Shown piece by piece: positions 1-7,233 of a stretch of 31,816 bases of DNA (positions are counted from its first letter, which is position 1; every line of letters starts with the position of its first letter). The position numbers were made by a program, and so were the translations under genes. The notes under the pieces were generated by a model, which was given only the letters and a program-made list of their open reading frames with translations, had not been told where the DNA came from and searched no databases. The stretch lies in contig CAZVWV010000029.1 of NCBI GenBank assembly GCA_964631745.1, positions 1-31,816 of the forward strand, written 5' to 3'. The stretch comes from CAZVWV01 sp964631745 (GTDB taxonomy: Bacteria > Bdellovibrionota_C > UBA2361 > JBGSMV01).

Positions 1-2
1 AT

Positions 3-152
3 GCTTTGGAGCTTGACCATATTGAGCCTTTTGCTTTGGGTGGGGCGCATACGGCAGAGAACCTTAGAGTTCTTTGCCGAGCGCATAATCAACTTCGGGC
101 GGAGAAAACTTTTGGGCCGGAACGAACTAGGGCGGGTTACTTCCACCGGTGA
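3..152 (+). CDS. HNH endonuclease, C-terminal fragment (cut by window edge)
   Basis: Reading from base 3, the frame gives ALELDHIEPFALGGAHTAEN followed by LRVLCRAHNQLRAEKTFG, then a TGA at 150-152. The pattern LxxDHIxPFALGG, then N, then LCRAHNQLRAE, is the C-terminal half of the HNH (beta-beta-alpha-metal) nuclease fold. LDHI carries the metal/catalytic His, the Asn of AEN is the middle N, and CRAHN carries the final His. HNH domains of this form often sit at the C-terminus of larger bacterial proteins of unknown role. Only about 49 residues are present because the gene begins outside the window. The MITE-like element begins 53 bp after the stop, so this gene appears to have escaped the insertion. 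The family call is firm on the motif; the function of the full protein cannot be judged. Confidence 0.75.
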   Translation, partial: ALELDHIEPFALGGAHTAENLRVLCRAHNQLRAEKTFGPERTRAGYFHR

Positions 153-204
153 AGTGCCGCCAACAAAAGAAATTTCGGTTTCCAGGTTACTATGCGACTG
201 GCGA

Positions 205-380
205 AGCCAACTGGAGCCGCCCCACGGCCATTAAGCTAAGGGTGGGCGATCCGAGTAAGCGAGTGCCTGTTGACTTTGCACGCTAATTAGATCAATCGGT
301 TGTTCCAACAACCTTGCTGGACCGCACGCGAGTTACGAGCAAAAGACGCTTAACTTAATGGCCGTGGGAGCCACCCTAGT
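205..380 (+). mobile_element. MITE-like element, copy 1
   Basis: A non-coding segment of about 175 bp. The inner ends are inverted repeats: CCCACGGCCATTAAG at 220-234 and its complement near 353-367. The interior matches the reverse complement of 4756-4934 at roughly 80-85% by eye, including the blocks AAGCGAGTGCCTGTTG and GTTCCAACAACCTTGCTGG. No transposase is encoded. This fits a miniature inverted-repeat element mobilised in trans. Its right flank runs into a truncated higA gene, and a copy of its end sequence (ACTAGGGTGGCTCC) recurs inverted at 458-471, so the right boundary is rearranged. I see no target-site duplication. Confidence 0.6.
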
Positions 381-428
381 TTAACAGTTCGCTTCTTGGT
401 CCAGGTTGATCTCAATAGTGCCTAATAG

Positions 429-701
429 TTGTTTTGGGATCGAATAAGTATTGAAAAACTAGGGTGGCTCCAGTTGGCTTCTCCAGTTGGCTTAAATGTG
501 CCCGTTGGACGAGTCAACGATATTATTAAAAATAAGAGGGGAATAACTACCGACACAGCCTTGGGATTGGGAATTTATTTCCGAACAACTCCAGAATTCT
601 GGCTTAACCTACAAAGCAGATTCGATCTAAAGATTGCTCAGAAGACGATACTTCCGAAAATTAAAAAAGGAGTACGTCCGTTGGATCGGCGTGCGACGTA
701 A
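429..701 (+). pseudogene. higA: HigA-type antitoxin (XRE family), N-terminally truncated
   Basis: The residues VGRVNDIIKNKRGITTDTAL followed by IYFRTTPEFWLNLQSRFDL are a near-textbook match to HigA antitoxins: helix 3 of the HTH, the KRxIT-DTALxL turn, then YFxTxxxFWLNLQxxyDL. In HigBA modules such a protein represses its own operon and neutralises the HigB mRNA interferase. The C-terminus appears complete (ends VRPLDRRAT). About 25 N-terminal residues that normally precede the HTH are missing. In their place are the remains of the MITE-like element and a 13-bp perfect tandem duplication (468-493) that shifts the frame. No higB toxin is visible upstream or downstream. The start at 429 (TTG) is only the limit of the open frame; homology begins near 486. 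Confidence 0.7.
468..493 (+). repeat. 13-bp perfect tandem duplication
   Basis: CTCCAGTTGGCTT occurs twice head to tail, at the junction between the MITE-like element and the higA remnant. Because 13 is not a multiple of 3, it shifts the reading frame. Confidence 0.9.
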
Positions 702-892
702 GCCCGTTACCCCACGCAGCCGAAGGGGATTAAATTATGCAAGCTCGTATTCAGGCGCACCTTTCGCGGCTCTAGTGTCTACATGTATCAAATACAGAGG
801 AATCTAACCGGGCGGGCCCATTTTCGAATCATCCCGGCTTTACAGGCCTAAATTAAAGGCGCCGAGGTCGTTTTTTAATAAAAATTGAGCAC
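702..892. other. Intergenic, nothing recognised
   Basis: No open frame with a plausible start, no RNA gene and no clear repeat is visible between the higA remnant and the promoter region of the next gene. A T6 run at 871-876 follows GC-rich sequence, but no convincing hairpin precedes it. Confidence 0.5.
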
Positions 893-920
893 TTAACTCA
901 CCAAATCCTCTTTCTATAAC
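893..920 (+). promoter_or_regulatory. Candidate sigma70 promoter for the 1015 gene
   Basis: TTAACT (-35-like) and TATAAC (-10-like, 5 of 6 to consensus) are separated by 16 bp. A transcript from here would start near 927 and carry the hairpin at 935-966 close to its 5' end. Motif matching only. Confidence 0.35.
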
Positions 921-934
921 ATAATGCAGATGGT

Positions 935-966
935 AAGATTGCGGGCTTTAAGTTTAAGGCAATCTT
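935..966 (+). promoter_or_regulatory. 5'-leader hairpin upstream of the 1015 gene
   Basis: AAGATTGC and GCAATCTT form a perfect 8-bp stem. An inner CTT/AAG pairing sits in the 16-nt loop. It lies 49 bp before the start codon. It matches no riboswitch class I know and could be an mRNA-stabilising or translation-modulating leader structure. Confidence 0.4.
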
Positions 967-1014
967 CCTGGCTTGCTAGGCACAACATTTTTTTGGATTT
1001 AGGGAAAGGGCGCA

Positions 1015-3915
1015 ATGCGGACCATTTTTAGCGATATTCAAAGTATCTTTCGATTTTCATGTCTGGGAGCTCTCTGCTTAATAACGCTTGGCCTTGCGGC
1101 AAGAAATAGCTATGCGGGAACGATCACAGTTGATATTGCGACAGATGGCCCACTTGGCTCACTTAATCAGTCTGGTAATGGTCCGTGTAGTCTGCGAGAG
1201 GCTATTCAGAATGCAAATTCTGATAGTAACGCCGCATATGATGACTGCGAGGCGGGCTCAGGCGCAGATACCATAGTGTTCGATGGAGTTAGCTCTATTA
1301 CTTTGGTGAATGAAGAGATTTTTGTAGTGACTGACATTCTCATTCAGGGAACGGTCACTCTCTCAGGTGGGAATAACACCCGAATTTTTCGAGTCGCCGG
1401 TAGCGACGCCGCTTTGCGAGTAAGCGATGTAACTTTTGAGAACGGTAATGGGGGAGGCGGAAGCGGTGGGGCCATCTCTGCTGATGTCTCCACGCTCGTT
1501 GAATGTGACGGATCTACATTTAGAAATAATAGGGTGAGTGGAAGTGGCGGCGCTATTCTTAGTGCGGGTGTTCTCGATATAGATGGTTGTGAGTTCGAGA
1601 ATAATGAAGCTGGAAATGATGGCGGCGCCATTTGGAAGTACGGCGGTTTAGGAGTGGACCCAGCATGTGATCCGCTAATCGCCGGAGATCCAGATTGCGT
1701 AGCTTCTTTAACAATAGTTGGTTCCAACTTCTCTGAAAATAAGGCGGGAACAGATCCGGAGTCGCAGAACGATGGTGGTTCGGGCGGTGCTATTTATCTG
1801 AGCACATCCTTGGCCAGCATTGTGGGAACCAGGTTCAATAAGAATACCGCTGATTCTGGCAACGGCGGCTCAAGTGAGAATGAGGGCGGTGGAGCTATTC
1901 ACAACAGTAGTGTAATGGTTATTACTGCAAGCATCTTCGCTGGGAACGAAGTCATCGGCGACAGGTGGCACGGCGGAGCAATCCTCAACGAAGATTACTT
2001 GCTCGTAAACTATTCTCATTTCGGAACAACACCGCTTCCTTTGCCGGCCCCCTTTAATACCCTTACGGATCCGAACAGAGTTAACGGCTCCGAAGGCATG
2101 GGTGGTGCAATTCACAATCAAAAGAAAGCCTTTATTATTGGCAGTTCTTTTATCGGCAACACTAGTGCAGATCGTGGGGGAGCGTTCGGGAATGATACAA
2201 CCGATGATGACGCAATTATAGTAAACAGCACTTTCAGTGAAAATAGTGCTGTAAACTCCGGAGGTGCCATCTACACACATCGCGAGGACGCCCTGATTAC
2301 ACTTTACAACGCAACGATTGCGGATAACAGCGCAGCCCAAGGAGGCGGTATATATAATAACGGAGACGGTGACAATTTCGACATCACACATGACGAAATT
2401 CTGCTGTTGAATTCAATCGTTGCAAACAACAGCGCGGGTGCGGGCGCAAACTGTGCGGGCGGTACGGTATCGTCAGATCTGCCTGCTGGTGCCATGAGTC
2501 CAGGCAACGTCGTCTATCCCGCTGCGGCCCCATGCCCGAATGCGGATGCAGTTATTGGAGACCCAGCGTTGGGATCAGCTGAACTCACTTTCGGTCTTCC
2601 AACCATCGTGACTTATGCCATGCCGTTAGGAGCTGGGAGCGCCGCTTTGGGTGGGGCGGATGAGAATATCTGCTCTGGCTTTCCGGTGCTAAACCTAGAT
2701 CAGCGCATATTCCCACGCCCTCAAGGGGGCGCTCCTTGCGATAGCGGTGCTTATGAATCTGCGTTAACGGCCCCGACTCCTACGCCTACTGCCACATTTA
2801 CTCCGACGAACACGGCCACCTATACCGTCACACCGACGCCGACAGATACGGTTGAAGCGACGCCTACGCCCACACCGACAAGCACCGCCATGGTTACGGC
2901 TACCTGGACATCTACCCCAACAGCCGTGCCGGTCCCAACCGGTAGTGAAACCGCTACACCTACATCGACACCGACTGAAATCCCAACTGTGACTAGTACG
3001 GCCACAGCTACGGCAACCGCGACCGTTAGCGAGACTCCGTCTCAAGATGCAACCGCAACACCCACAGCGACCCCAACTTCTACAGCGACGGAGCTGATGA
3101 CCGAAACGCCAACTGCAACGCCAACCGAAGTTCCGACTGAAGTTCCGACTGAGACTCCGACTGAAGTTCCGACTGAGACAGCAACTGCAACCCCAACAAA
3201 TACAAGTTCACCAAACGACCCGACGCCAACGTCAACGCCTGAGCCAACGGTCACCGCCACCTCGGTCCCAACTTTGCAGAGCACGGCTACTGCCACCCCA
3301 ACAGTGCAGACAACCCCTGCTGATACCACGCCAGAGCCAGAGCCAAGTGCTACTGCCGAGCCGACACCGACAGTAGACTGCTTGGGTGTTGTAGGCGGAA
3401 CTGCTACGCTAGACCTTTGCGGGGTGTGCAATGGTGACAACACTTCGTGCTTGGGGTGTGAAACTATCGATATAAAGGGCACGCAGTTCGCTTTGGACGG
3501 ACAGGCGGGACGTCAACTAAATTTAATTCAGCGCAGCATCCAAAAGATTAGGAGAAATAGACCTACTACGAGCCAGTTGAGAACAGCGCGCCGTATTCTC
3601 GCAAGCGCCACAACTACATACAAGATTATGTGGGCGACTGCTTGGGAACAGCAACGCTTTGTGCAGGTTTGTAGTAACTCTACACTGTGCACAAATGTGG
3701 AGACCTCTTACAATATCACCAGCTTCCAGTCCGGTTCACAAGACATGCTTAGCCTGTTAAAACAGTCGGTGGAGATTTTAAGAAAGGTGCGTAAGAGCAA
3801 AACAGCCGGGAAGAATTATGTTGATTCTATGAACACACTTCATGGTTTGAACAACTCCGAGCTCGCCAAGCTCCCACGCTCGGCAAGTGTTTGTAACAGC
3901 GGTACGCCAACATAG
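1015..3915 (+). CDS. Exported right-handed beta-helix protein with Thr/Pro stalk
   Basis: 966 residues. Residues 1-35 are a Sec signal peptide (hydrophobic CLGALCLITLGLAA, likely cut after SYAG). CSLREAIxxAN at 58-67 is the hallmark opening of CSLREA/polymorphic-outer-membrane-type beta-helix proteins. Residues ~100-500 are repetitive, with GGAI and N-S-F-x-N rungs typical of a right-handed parallel beta-helix. The segment ending CDSGAYES (~575-583) resembles a choice-of-anchor Q domain. Residues ~585-785 are a Thr/Pro-rich low-complexity stalk. A short Cys motif (LDLCGVCNGDNTSCLGC, ~800-816) is followed by a basic helical C-terminal domain of ~150 residues. SD GGGAAAGGG precedes the ATG. It is likely surface-bound or secreted, perhaps an adhesin or polysaccharide-binding protein (inference). 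The gene lies between the two inverted MITE-like copies. Confidence 0.85.
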   Translation: MRTIFSDIQSIFRFSCLGALCLITLGLAARNSYAGTITVDIATDGPLGSLNQSGNGPCSLREAIQNANSDSNAAYDDCEAGSGADTIVFDGVSSITLVNEEIFVVTDILIQGTVTLSGGNNTRIFRVAGSDAALRVSDVTFENGNGGGGSGGAISADVSTLVECDGSTFRNNRVSGSGGAILSAGVLDIDGCEFENNEAGNDGGAIWKYGGLGVDPACDPLIAGDPDCVASLTIVGSNFSENKAGTDPESQNDGGSGGAIYLSTSLASIVGTRFNKNTADSGNGGSSENEGGGAIHNSSVMVITASIFAGNEVIGDRWHGGAILNEDYLLVNYSHFGTTPLPLPAPFNTLTDPNRVNGSEGMGGAIHNQKKAFIIGSSFIGNTSADRGGAFGNDTTDDDAIIVNSTFSENSAVNSGGAIYTHREDALITLYNATIADNSAAQGGGIYNNGDGDNFDITHDEILLLNSIVANNSAGAGANCAGGTVSSDLPAGAMSPGNVVYPAAAPCPNADAVIGDPALGSAELTFGLPTIVTYAMPLGAGSAALGGADENICSGFPVLNLDQRIFPRPQGGAPCDSGAYESALTAPTPTPTATFTPTNTATYTVTPTPTDTVEATPTPTPTSTAMVTATWTSTPTAVPVPTGSETATPTSTPTEIPTVTSTATATATATVSETPSQDATATPTATPTSTATELMTETPTATPTEVPTEVPTETPTEVPTETATATPTNTSSPNDPTPTSTPEPTVTATSVPTLQSTATATPTVQTTPADTTPEPEPSATAEPTPTVDCLGVVGGTATLDLCGVCNGDNTSCLGCETIDIKGTQFALDGQAGRQLNLIQRSIQKIRRNRPTTSQLRTARRILASATTTYKIMWATAWEQQRFVQVCSNSTLCTNVETSYNITSFQSGSQDMLSLLKQSVEILRKVRKSKTAGKNYVDSMNTLHGLNNSELAKLPRSASVCNSGTPT
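2767..3375 (+). repeat. Degenerate Thr/Pro-coding repeat (PTPT / PTEVPTET)
   Basis: Encodes about 200 residues of PTxT-type low complexity. Perfect 15-bp units (GAAGTTCCGACTGAA and variants) lie near 3127-3180. Such a stalk is flexible, a likely O-glycosylation target and prone to length change by slippage. Long open frames on the opposite strand here are by-products of the biased codons. Confidence 0.85.
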
Positions 3916-3927
3916 ATTGCGATAGGG

Positions 3928-3953
3928 GAGAGCTTCCCTCTAGTGGAGCTCTC
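3928..3953 (+). terminator. Hairpin just after the 1015 gene
   Basis: GAGAGCT and AGCTCTC form a 7-bp stem with a 12-nt loop, 12 bp after the stop codon. No T-run follows, so intrinsic termination is uncertain; it may instead protect the mRNA end. Confidence 0.35.
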
Positions 3954-3956
3954 AGC

Positions 3957-3982
3957 CCAAGTTAAGAAACCAAGTTAAGAAA
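3957..3982 (+). repeat. 13-bp perfect tandem duplication
   Basis: CCAAGTTAAGAAA is present twice with no spacer, in non-coding sequence after the beta-helix gene. Confidence 0.9.
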
Positions 3983-4002
3983 ATCAGCAAGCCCTGATTT
4001 GA

Positions 4003-4024
4003 AAGGATGTCTTATGGCATCCTT
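4003..4024. terminator. Small hairpin, possible terminator
   Basis: AAGGATG and CATCCTT form a perfect 7-bp stem around an 8-nt loop. It lies ~90 bp after the beta-helix gene and has no T-run. Confidence 0.3.
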
Positions 4025-4057
4025 ATACGGAGGGAGCCCCGCGCACGCCCACTCTGT

Positions 4058-4077
4058 CGCCTTCCTCCGCCTTCCTC
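4058..4077 (+). repeat. 10-bp perfect tandem duplication
   Basis: CGCCTTCCTC occurs twice in direct succession in the intergenic region before the pilin gene. Confidence 0.85.
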
Positions 4078-4271
4078 GCATATGCCCCAAATCTGCTTGC
4101 CTAACTACGGGGTGTTTTTGAAACCGCTTCTATTCCCATACTGAAATTTCCTAGTCGGCTGGGCAAAGCGTAAAAGAAACTTTGAAAATTGTAAAAGGGT
4201 CTCACAAAATGGACCCTGAAGCTCAAAGAGCGCGGGCCGAAGTCGATACTTCATCAAGCGAGCTATTGTAC

Positions 4272-4679
4272 ATGACAGAACGGGGATTTACACTCATAGA
4301 ACTGCTAGTAGTGATTGCAATCATAGGCATTCTCGCCGCCATCGCAATTCCACAATTTGGCGAGTACCGCGCCCGCGGATTTGATGCGCGCGCAAAGTCG
4401 GACCTGAGAAATGCAATAGCTGCTCAAGAAGCACTGTTTAGCGATACAGAGTCATATGCTGCTTGCAGTGGATCTGGATGTAACGATCCCGTCCTGCCTG
4501 GGTTTACCAGTTCAGAAGGAGTTAATATTGCATTTGAGCTCTCTGGGGACGGATATTCGTTTACCGGAACCGCAGCCCATCCACTGGGATCGCTTGGATA
4601 TACATTCTCAAATGAGCGTGGCACGATTGATGAAACGAGCACTGCTGGCGGGTCCAACGGGGGCGAAAACGGCTACTAA
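4272..4679 (+). CDS. Type IV pilin / pseudopilin-like protein
   Basis: 135 residues from the ATG at 4272. MTERG|FTLIELLVVIAIIGIL is a classical type III signal: a short basic leader, Gly at -1, Phe at +1, Glu at +5, then the N-terminal assembly helix. Prepilin peptidase would cut after Gly5 and methylate Phe. The globular part has one CSGSGC pair and ends in a Gly/Asn/Ser-rich tail. Domain size is that of small major pilins. The frame stays open upstream: an ATG at 4209 has a better SD (AAAAGGG, ~9 bp away) and would give a 26-residue leader. 4272 is preferred because short leaders are the rule for this type. No prepilin peptidase, ATPase or platform gene is nearby, so this is an orphan pilin that would depend on machinery encoded elsewhere. 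Confidence 0.85.
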   Translation: MTERGFTLIELLVVIAIIGILAAIAIPQFGEYRARGFDARAKSDLRNAIAAQEALFSDTESYAACSGSGCNDPVLPGFTSSEGVNIAFELSGDGYSFTGTAAHPLGSLGYTFSNERGTIDETSTAGGSNGGENGY

Positions 4680-4755
4680 GGCAATACCCGGAACTATAGT
4701 CACTTGCAGCAGTATCCGGTTATATTCCGTGCCACTAAAGTATAAACTAGTACTC

Positions 4756-4934
4756 TTCCAACTGGCGCCATCCCACGGCCACTAAGTTAAAGGTTTTTTC
4801 TAATAACTCGTCTGTGGTCCAGCAAGGTTGTTGGAACAGCCGATTGATTTAATTAGCTTGCCAAAGCAACAGGCACTCGCTTGCTCAGGTCGCCCACCCT
4901 TAGCTTAATGGCCATGGGGTGGCGCCACTTGGAA
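4756..4934 (-). mobile_element. MITE-like element, copy 2 (inverted relative to copy 1)
   Basis: 179 bp. Terminal inverted repeats are TTCCAACTGGCGCCA... at the left and the complement of TTCCAAGTGGCGCCA... at the right, extending ~31 bp to the CCATTAAG/CTTAATGG boundary with a few mismatches. The interior is the reverse complement of copy 1 (205-380). No coding capacity and no obvious target-site duplication. It begins 77 bp after the pilin stop. Confidence 0.65.
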
Positions 4935-5240
4935 AAAAATTCACATCGCCTCAGAAGCTCCCCATTTCCGTAACAATCCAATAGGTGATATAGTTCAGCT
5001 GGACGTAGATAATAATGACTAGCTAGGCAGATACCCCCTTGGCTCAGTTCGTGTAAGCGTGCAGGAGGTAAGTAAGCCCGAATATCAGATCCATATATTG
5101 CATTGACTGTGTCGCTACAGGTAGGAGACCTTGATCGGGGCTACTGTTTTTGTGAACGCTTATTTTCCCCAATCTGGATTTGCATCCGCAAATCTGCCTC
5201 TTTATAAGGGCTGCAAAGATCGTTTAGTGAATTGCTCTCT
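4935..5240. other. Intergenic between MITE-like copy 2 and the helicase promoter
   Basis: About 300 bp with no plausible open frame. GCAGGAGGTAAG at ~5060 resembles a Shine-Dalgarno site but no useful frame follows it. No tRNA or riboswitch pattern was recognised. Confidence 0.4.
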
Positions 5241-5270
5241 TTGAGTGTCTCAGTGAATGCGAAACATTAT
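5241..5270 (+). promoter_or_regulatory. Candidate sigma70 promoter for the helicase gene
   Basis: TTGAGT and CATTAT with an 18-bp spacer, ending 32 bp before the GTG start. It would give a short leader. Motif matching only. Confidence 0.35.
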
Positions 5271-5286
5271 GTTTAATATGTTTAAT
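5269..5286 (+). repeat. 9-bp perfect tandem duplication beside the helicase SD
   Basis: ATGTTTAAT is repeated twice, ending one base before the AAGGAG Shine-Dalgarno site at 5288-5293. Confidence 0.8.
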
Positions 5287-5302
5287 CAAGGAGTAGCGTA
5301 GC

Positions 5303-6622
5303 GTGCCTAACCAAAAATCGATCTTTGCCTCATTTAATCCTCAAATTCAAAGTGCTATTGAATCTGCCGGATATAGCACGCCCACCCCCATACAACAGCA
5401 AGCCATTCCCGCCATAATGGATGGCAAAGACGTGATGGGGCTGGCCCAGACGGGAACCGGAAAGACCGCAGCCTTTGTGCTCCCAATTCTCCAGAAGATG
5501 AATGGCCTAGCGCAGCAAAAGCCCAGAACGTTAATCGTCGCTCCCACCAGAGAGCTAGCGCAGCAGATAAGCGATAACATCAAGAGCTTTTGCCACGGAA
5601 CTAAAATTCGCAGCGTAACAGTCTTTGGAGGAGTGAGCATGTCCAATCAGATCCATGCGATTCGCTCTGGCACAGACTTTATTGTGGCCTGCCCTGGACG
5701 CCTGGTCGATCATATTGAAAGACGCACGGTAGATCTCAGTGCGGTTGAATTTCTGGTGCTTGATGAGGCTGACCATATGTTTGATATGGGATTTCTTCCA
5801 AACATAAGACGCATTTTGAAGGCAGTCCCCACAAAGCGTCAGACCTTGCTATTCTCTGCCACCATGCCGAGCGCCATTCGGAGCCTGGCGCTCGAAGCGT
5901 TGAAGAACCCCACTAAGATTCAAGTGAGTGCAGACGCCCCCACAACCACCGTATCTCACGCCATATACCCTGTGCCACAGCAGCTAAAGACTAATTTGGT
6001 TTTAGAGATTCTAAAGGGAATTCCAACTGGATCGGTGCTTGTGTTTTGCCGCACTAAACATCGCGCTAAGCGGCTTTATGAAACTTTGGTAGACAAAGAG
6101 CATGCAGCCACTTGTTTGCAAGGAAATCTTTCGCAAGGACGTCGTACGCAGGCCCTTCAAGGATTTCGTGACGGCTCATATCGCATTATGGTGGCCACGG
6201 ATATCGCTGCTCGTGGAATAGACGTATCGTCTATCTCACATGTTATTAACTATGACATGCCTAGTACTGTCGAAGCATACACGCATCGAATTGGGCGCAC
6301 GGGACGTGCCAATCGCACTGGGGACGCCTTTACATTAGTCACCTCGGAAGACCAGGAGATGGTTAGACGTATCGAACGCGCCTTGAACGCGCCGCTCACT
6401 TCCAAGAAATTAGATGGGTTTAACTATAAGGCAGAAGTTGCCCCAGAGCGCAGAAGTTCAAATCATAGGGAGCATGGTGAGGCTAGGGACAGAAGAAATA
6501 CTAGTGGCCCCTCGCGCAGTTCGAATCACCCGCGTCCGGCGAATCGCCCTTCCGCCGAGAGACCGAACAATCGGAGGTCTAATCCCAGGCCTCGTCCTGC
6601 TTCTTCGAACAGATATAGATAG
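5303..6622 (+). CDS. DEAD-box ATP-dependent RNA helicase (RhlE-type)
   Basis: 439 residues. All superfamily-2 DEAD-box motifs are present in order: Q motif GYSTPTPIQQQ (23-33), motif I AQTGTGKT (48-55), Ia PTRELAQQ, motif II DEAD (154-157), motif III SAT (185-187), motif V ATDIAARGID and motif VI HRIGRTGR (328-335). The last ~65 residues are a basic Arg/Ser/Asn/Pro-rich tail, which usually binds RNA. Such enzymes unwind short RNA duplexes in ribosome assembly, mRNA decay and cold adaptation, in the cytoplasm. The start is GTG at 5303, set by a good SD (AAGGAG, 9 bp upstream). It is a single-gene transcription unit with no partner gene on either side. It is the most core-like gene in the window. 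Confidence 0.95.
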   Translation: MPNQKSIFASFNPQIQSAIESAGYSTPTPIQQQAIPAIMDGKDVMGLAQTGTGKTAAFVLPILQKMNGLAQQKPRTLIVAPTRELAQQISDNIKSFCHGTKIRSVTVFGGVSMSNQIHAIRSGTDFIVACPGRLVDHIERRTVDLSAVEFLVLDEADHMFDMGFLPNIRRILKAVPTKRQTLLFSATMPSAIRSLALEALKNPTKIQVSADAPTTTVSHAIYPVPQQLKTNLVLEILKGIPTGSVLVFCRTKHRAKRLYETLVDKEHAATCLQGNLSQGRRTQALQGFRDGSYRIMVATDIAARGIDVSSISHVINYDMPSTVEAYTHRIGRTGRANRTGDAFTLVTSEDQEMVRRIERALNAPLTSKKLDGFNYKAEVAPERRSSNHREHGEARDRRNTSGPSRSSNHPRPANRPSAERPNNRRSNPRPRPASSNRYR

Positions 6623-6822
6623 AGGGGTAACCCAACGAATCTATTTATTTTGTGGTCGGCAAGCCTGAGCTGTTTTCATCTCGGCACGCTATATTATCCC
6701 ATGGTAACGGTTTACCCATCGAAGCTATGTCACCATGCGTGTCCGGTAGAAAGGTGGCGGTGACGCCGTAATTTCTTGATTTCAAAAGGAAAAACAGGAA
6801 TTTGTAGTTGGCGCGATTTCGA

Positions 6823-6904
6823 TTTAACCACGGAGAACACGGAGGTCACGGAGGCAGAAATCCTCAATGTTTTCTCCGTGTTCCCCGTGGCATCCGTGGT
6901 TAAA
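6823..6904. repeat. Palindromic repeat with CACGGAG motifs
   Basis: 82 bp. The left arm TTTAACCACGGAGAACACGG and the right arm CCGTGGCATCCGTGGTTAAA are near-complementary over ~33 nt, with the motif ACCACGGA/CACGGAG repeated several times. Repeats of this TTAACCACGGAG type are scattered through many bacterial genomes. Not coding. A truncated half copy is at 20385-20414, and related arms occur in 7004-7145 and 25284-25430. Confidence 0.75.
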
Positions 6905-7003
6905 GACCCAAATTACAATGTCTTACCGGACAGCAGTGCTATATCACACGACATCGTTTAGCTGCCATAATGAATTCAGGTGATTAGCTGATGCGTTGGT
7001 ACC

Positions 7004-7145
7004 TACTCATTAACTCTGGGTAACGCCGGGTGGGAATTGGCCCCCTCCGTGTAACTCCAAGATCTCAGTGGTGAAAATATTAAGAAATTTTTACCACTGA
7101 GATCTCGGAGTTGCACGGAGGGGCAATCTACCCTGAGTTTATGAG
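7004..7145 (+). repeat. Long palindromic repeat, copy A
   Basis: About 142 bp. It is framed by TACTCATTAAC on the left and TACCCTGAGTTTATGAG on the right. The core is a hairpin of ~35-bp arms: CCTCCGTGTAACTCC, then ATCTCAGTGGT, pairing with ACCACTGAGATCTC and ...TGCACGGAGG. The same frame and core occur inverted at 25284-25430. It ends 88 bp before the start of the 7234 gene, so it lies in that gene's leader or promoter region. Confidence 0.75.
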
Positions 7146-7233
7146 CGATTACATGCGTTGCCGCTTGAAGCTAACTATCCCTAATGTACTGAAGTAGGCT
7201 CTCGAGTTGTGCGTAACGAGTTAGCTTCTTCTA

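Noticed and set aside
1..234. Frame-1 open reading frame of 77 residues over the window start
   Set aside because: The overlapping frame beginning at base 3 gives a clear HNH signature; the frame-1 peptide resembles nothing and runs into the MITE-like element.
205..380. Integron attC site or chromosomal-integron cassette boundary
   Set aside because: Copies are inverted, flank more than one gene, and I do not see the core GTTRRRY/RYYYAAC pair in the right layout or any integrase.
2764..3482. Several long minus-strand frames opposite the Thr/Pro stalk
   Set aside because: Their Val/Gly- or Arg/Cys-rich sequence is just the antisense of biased ACN/CCN codons.
4456..4785. 109-residue plus-strand frame overlapping the pilin gene
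   Set aside because: It is out of frame with a convincing pilin and has no SD.
6776..6961. 61-residue open frame on the plus strand
   Set aside because: It is made mostly of the CACGGAG palindrome and has no SD or conserved look.
7004..7145. CRISPR array or leader
   Set aside because: Only one palindromic unit per site, no regularly spaced repeats and no cas genes.
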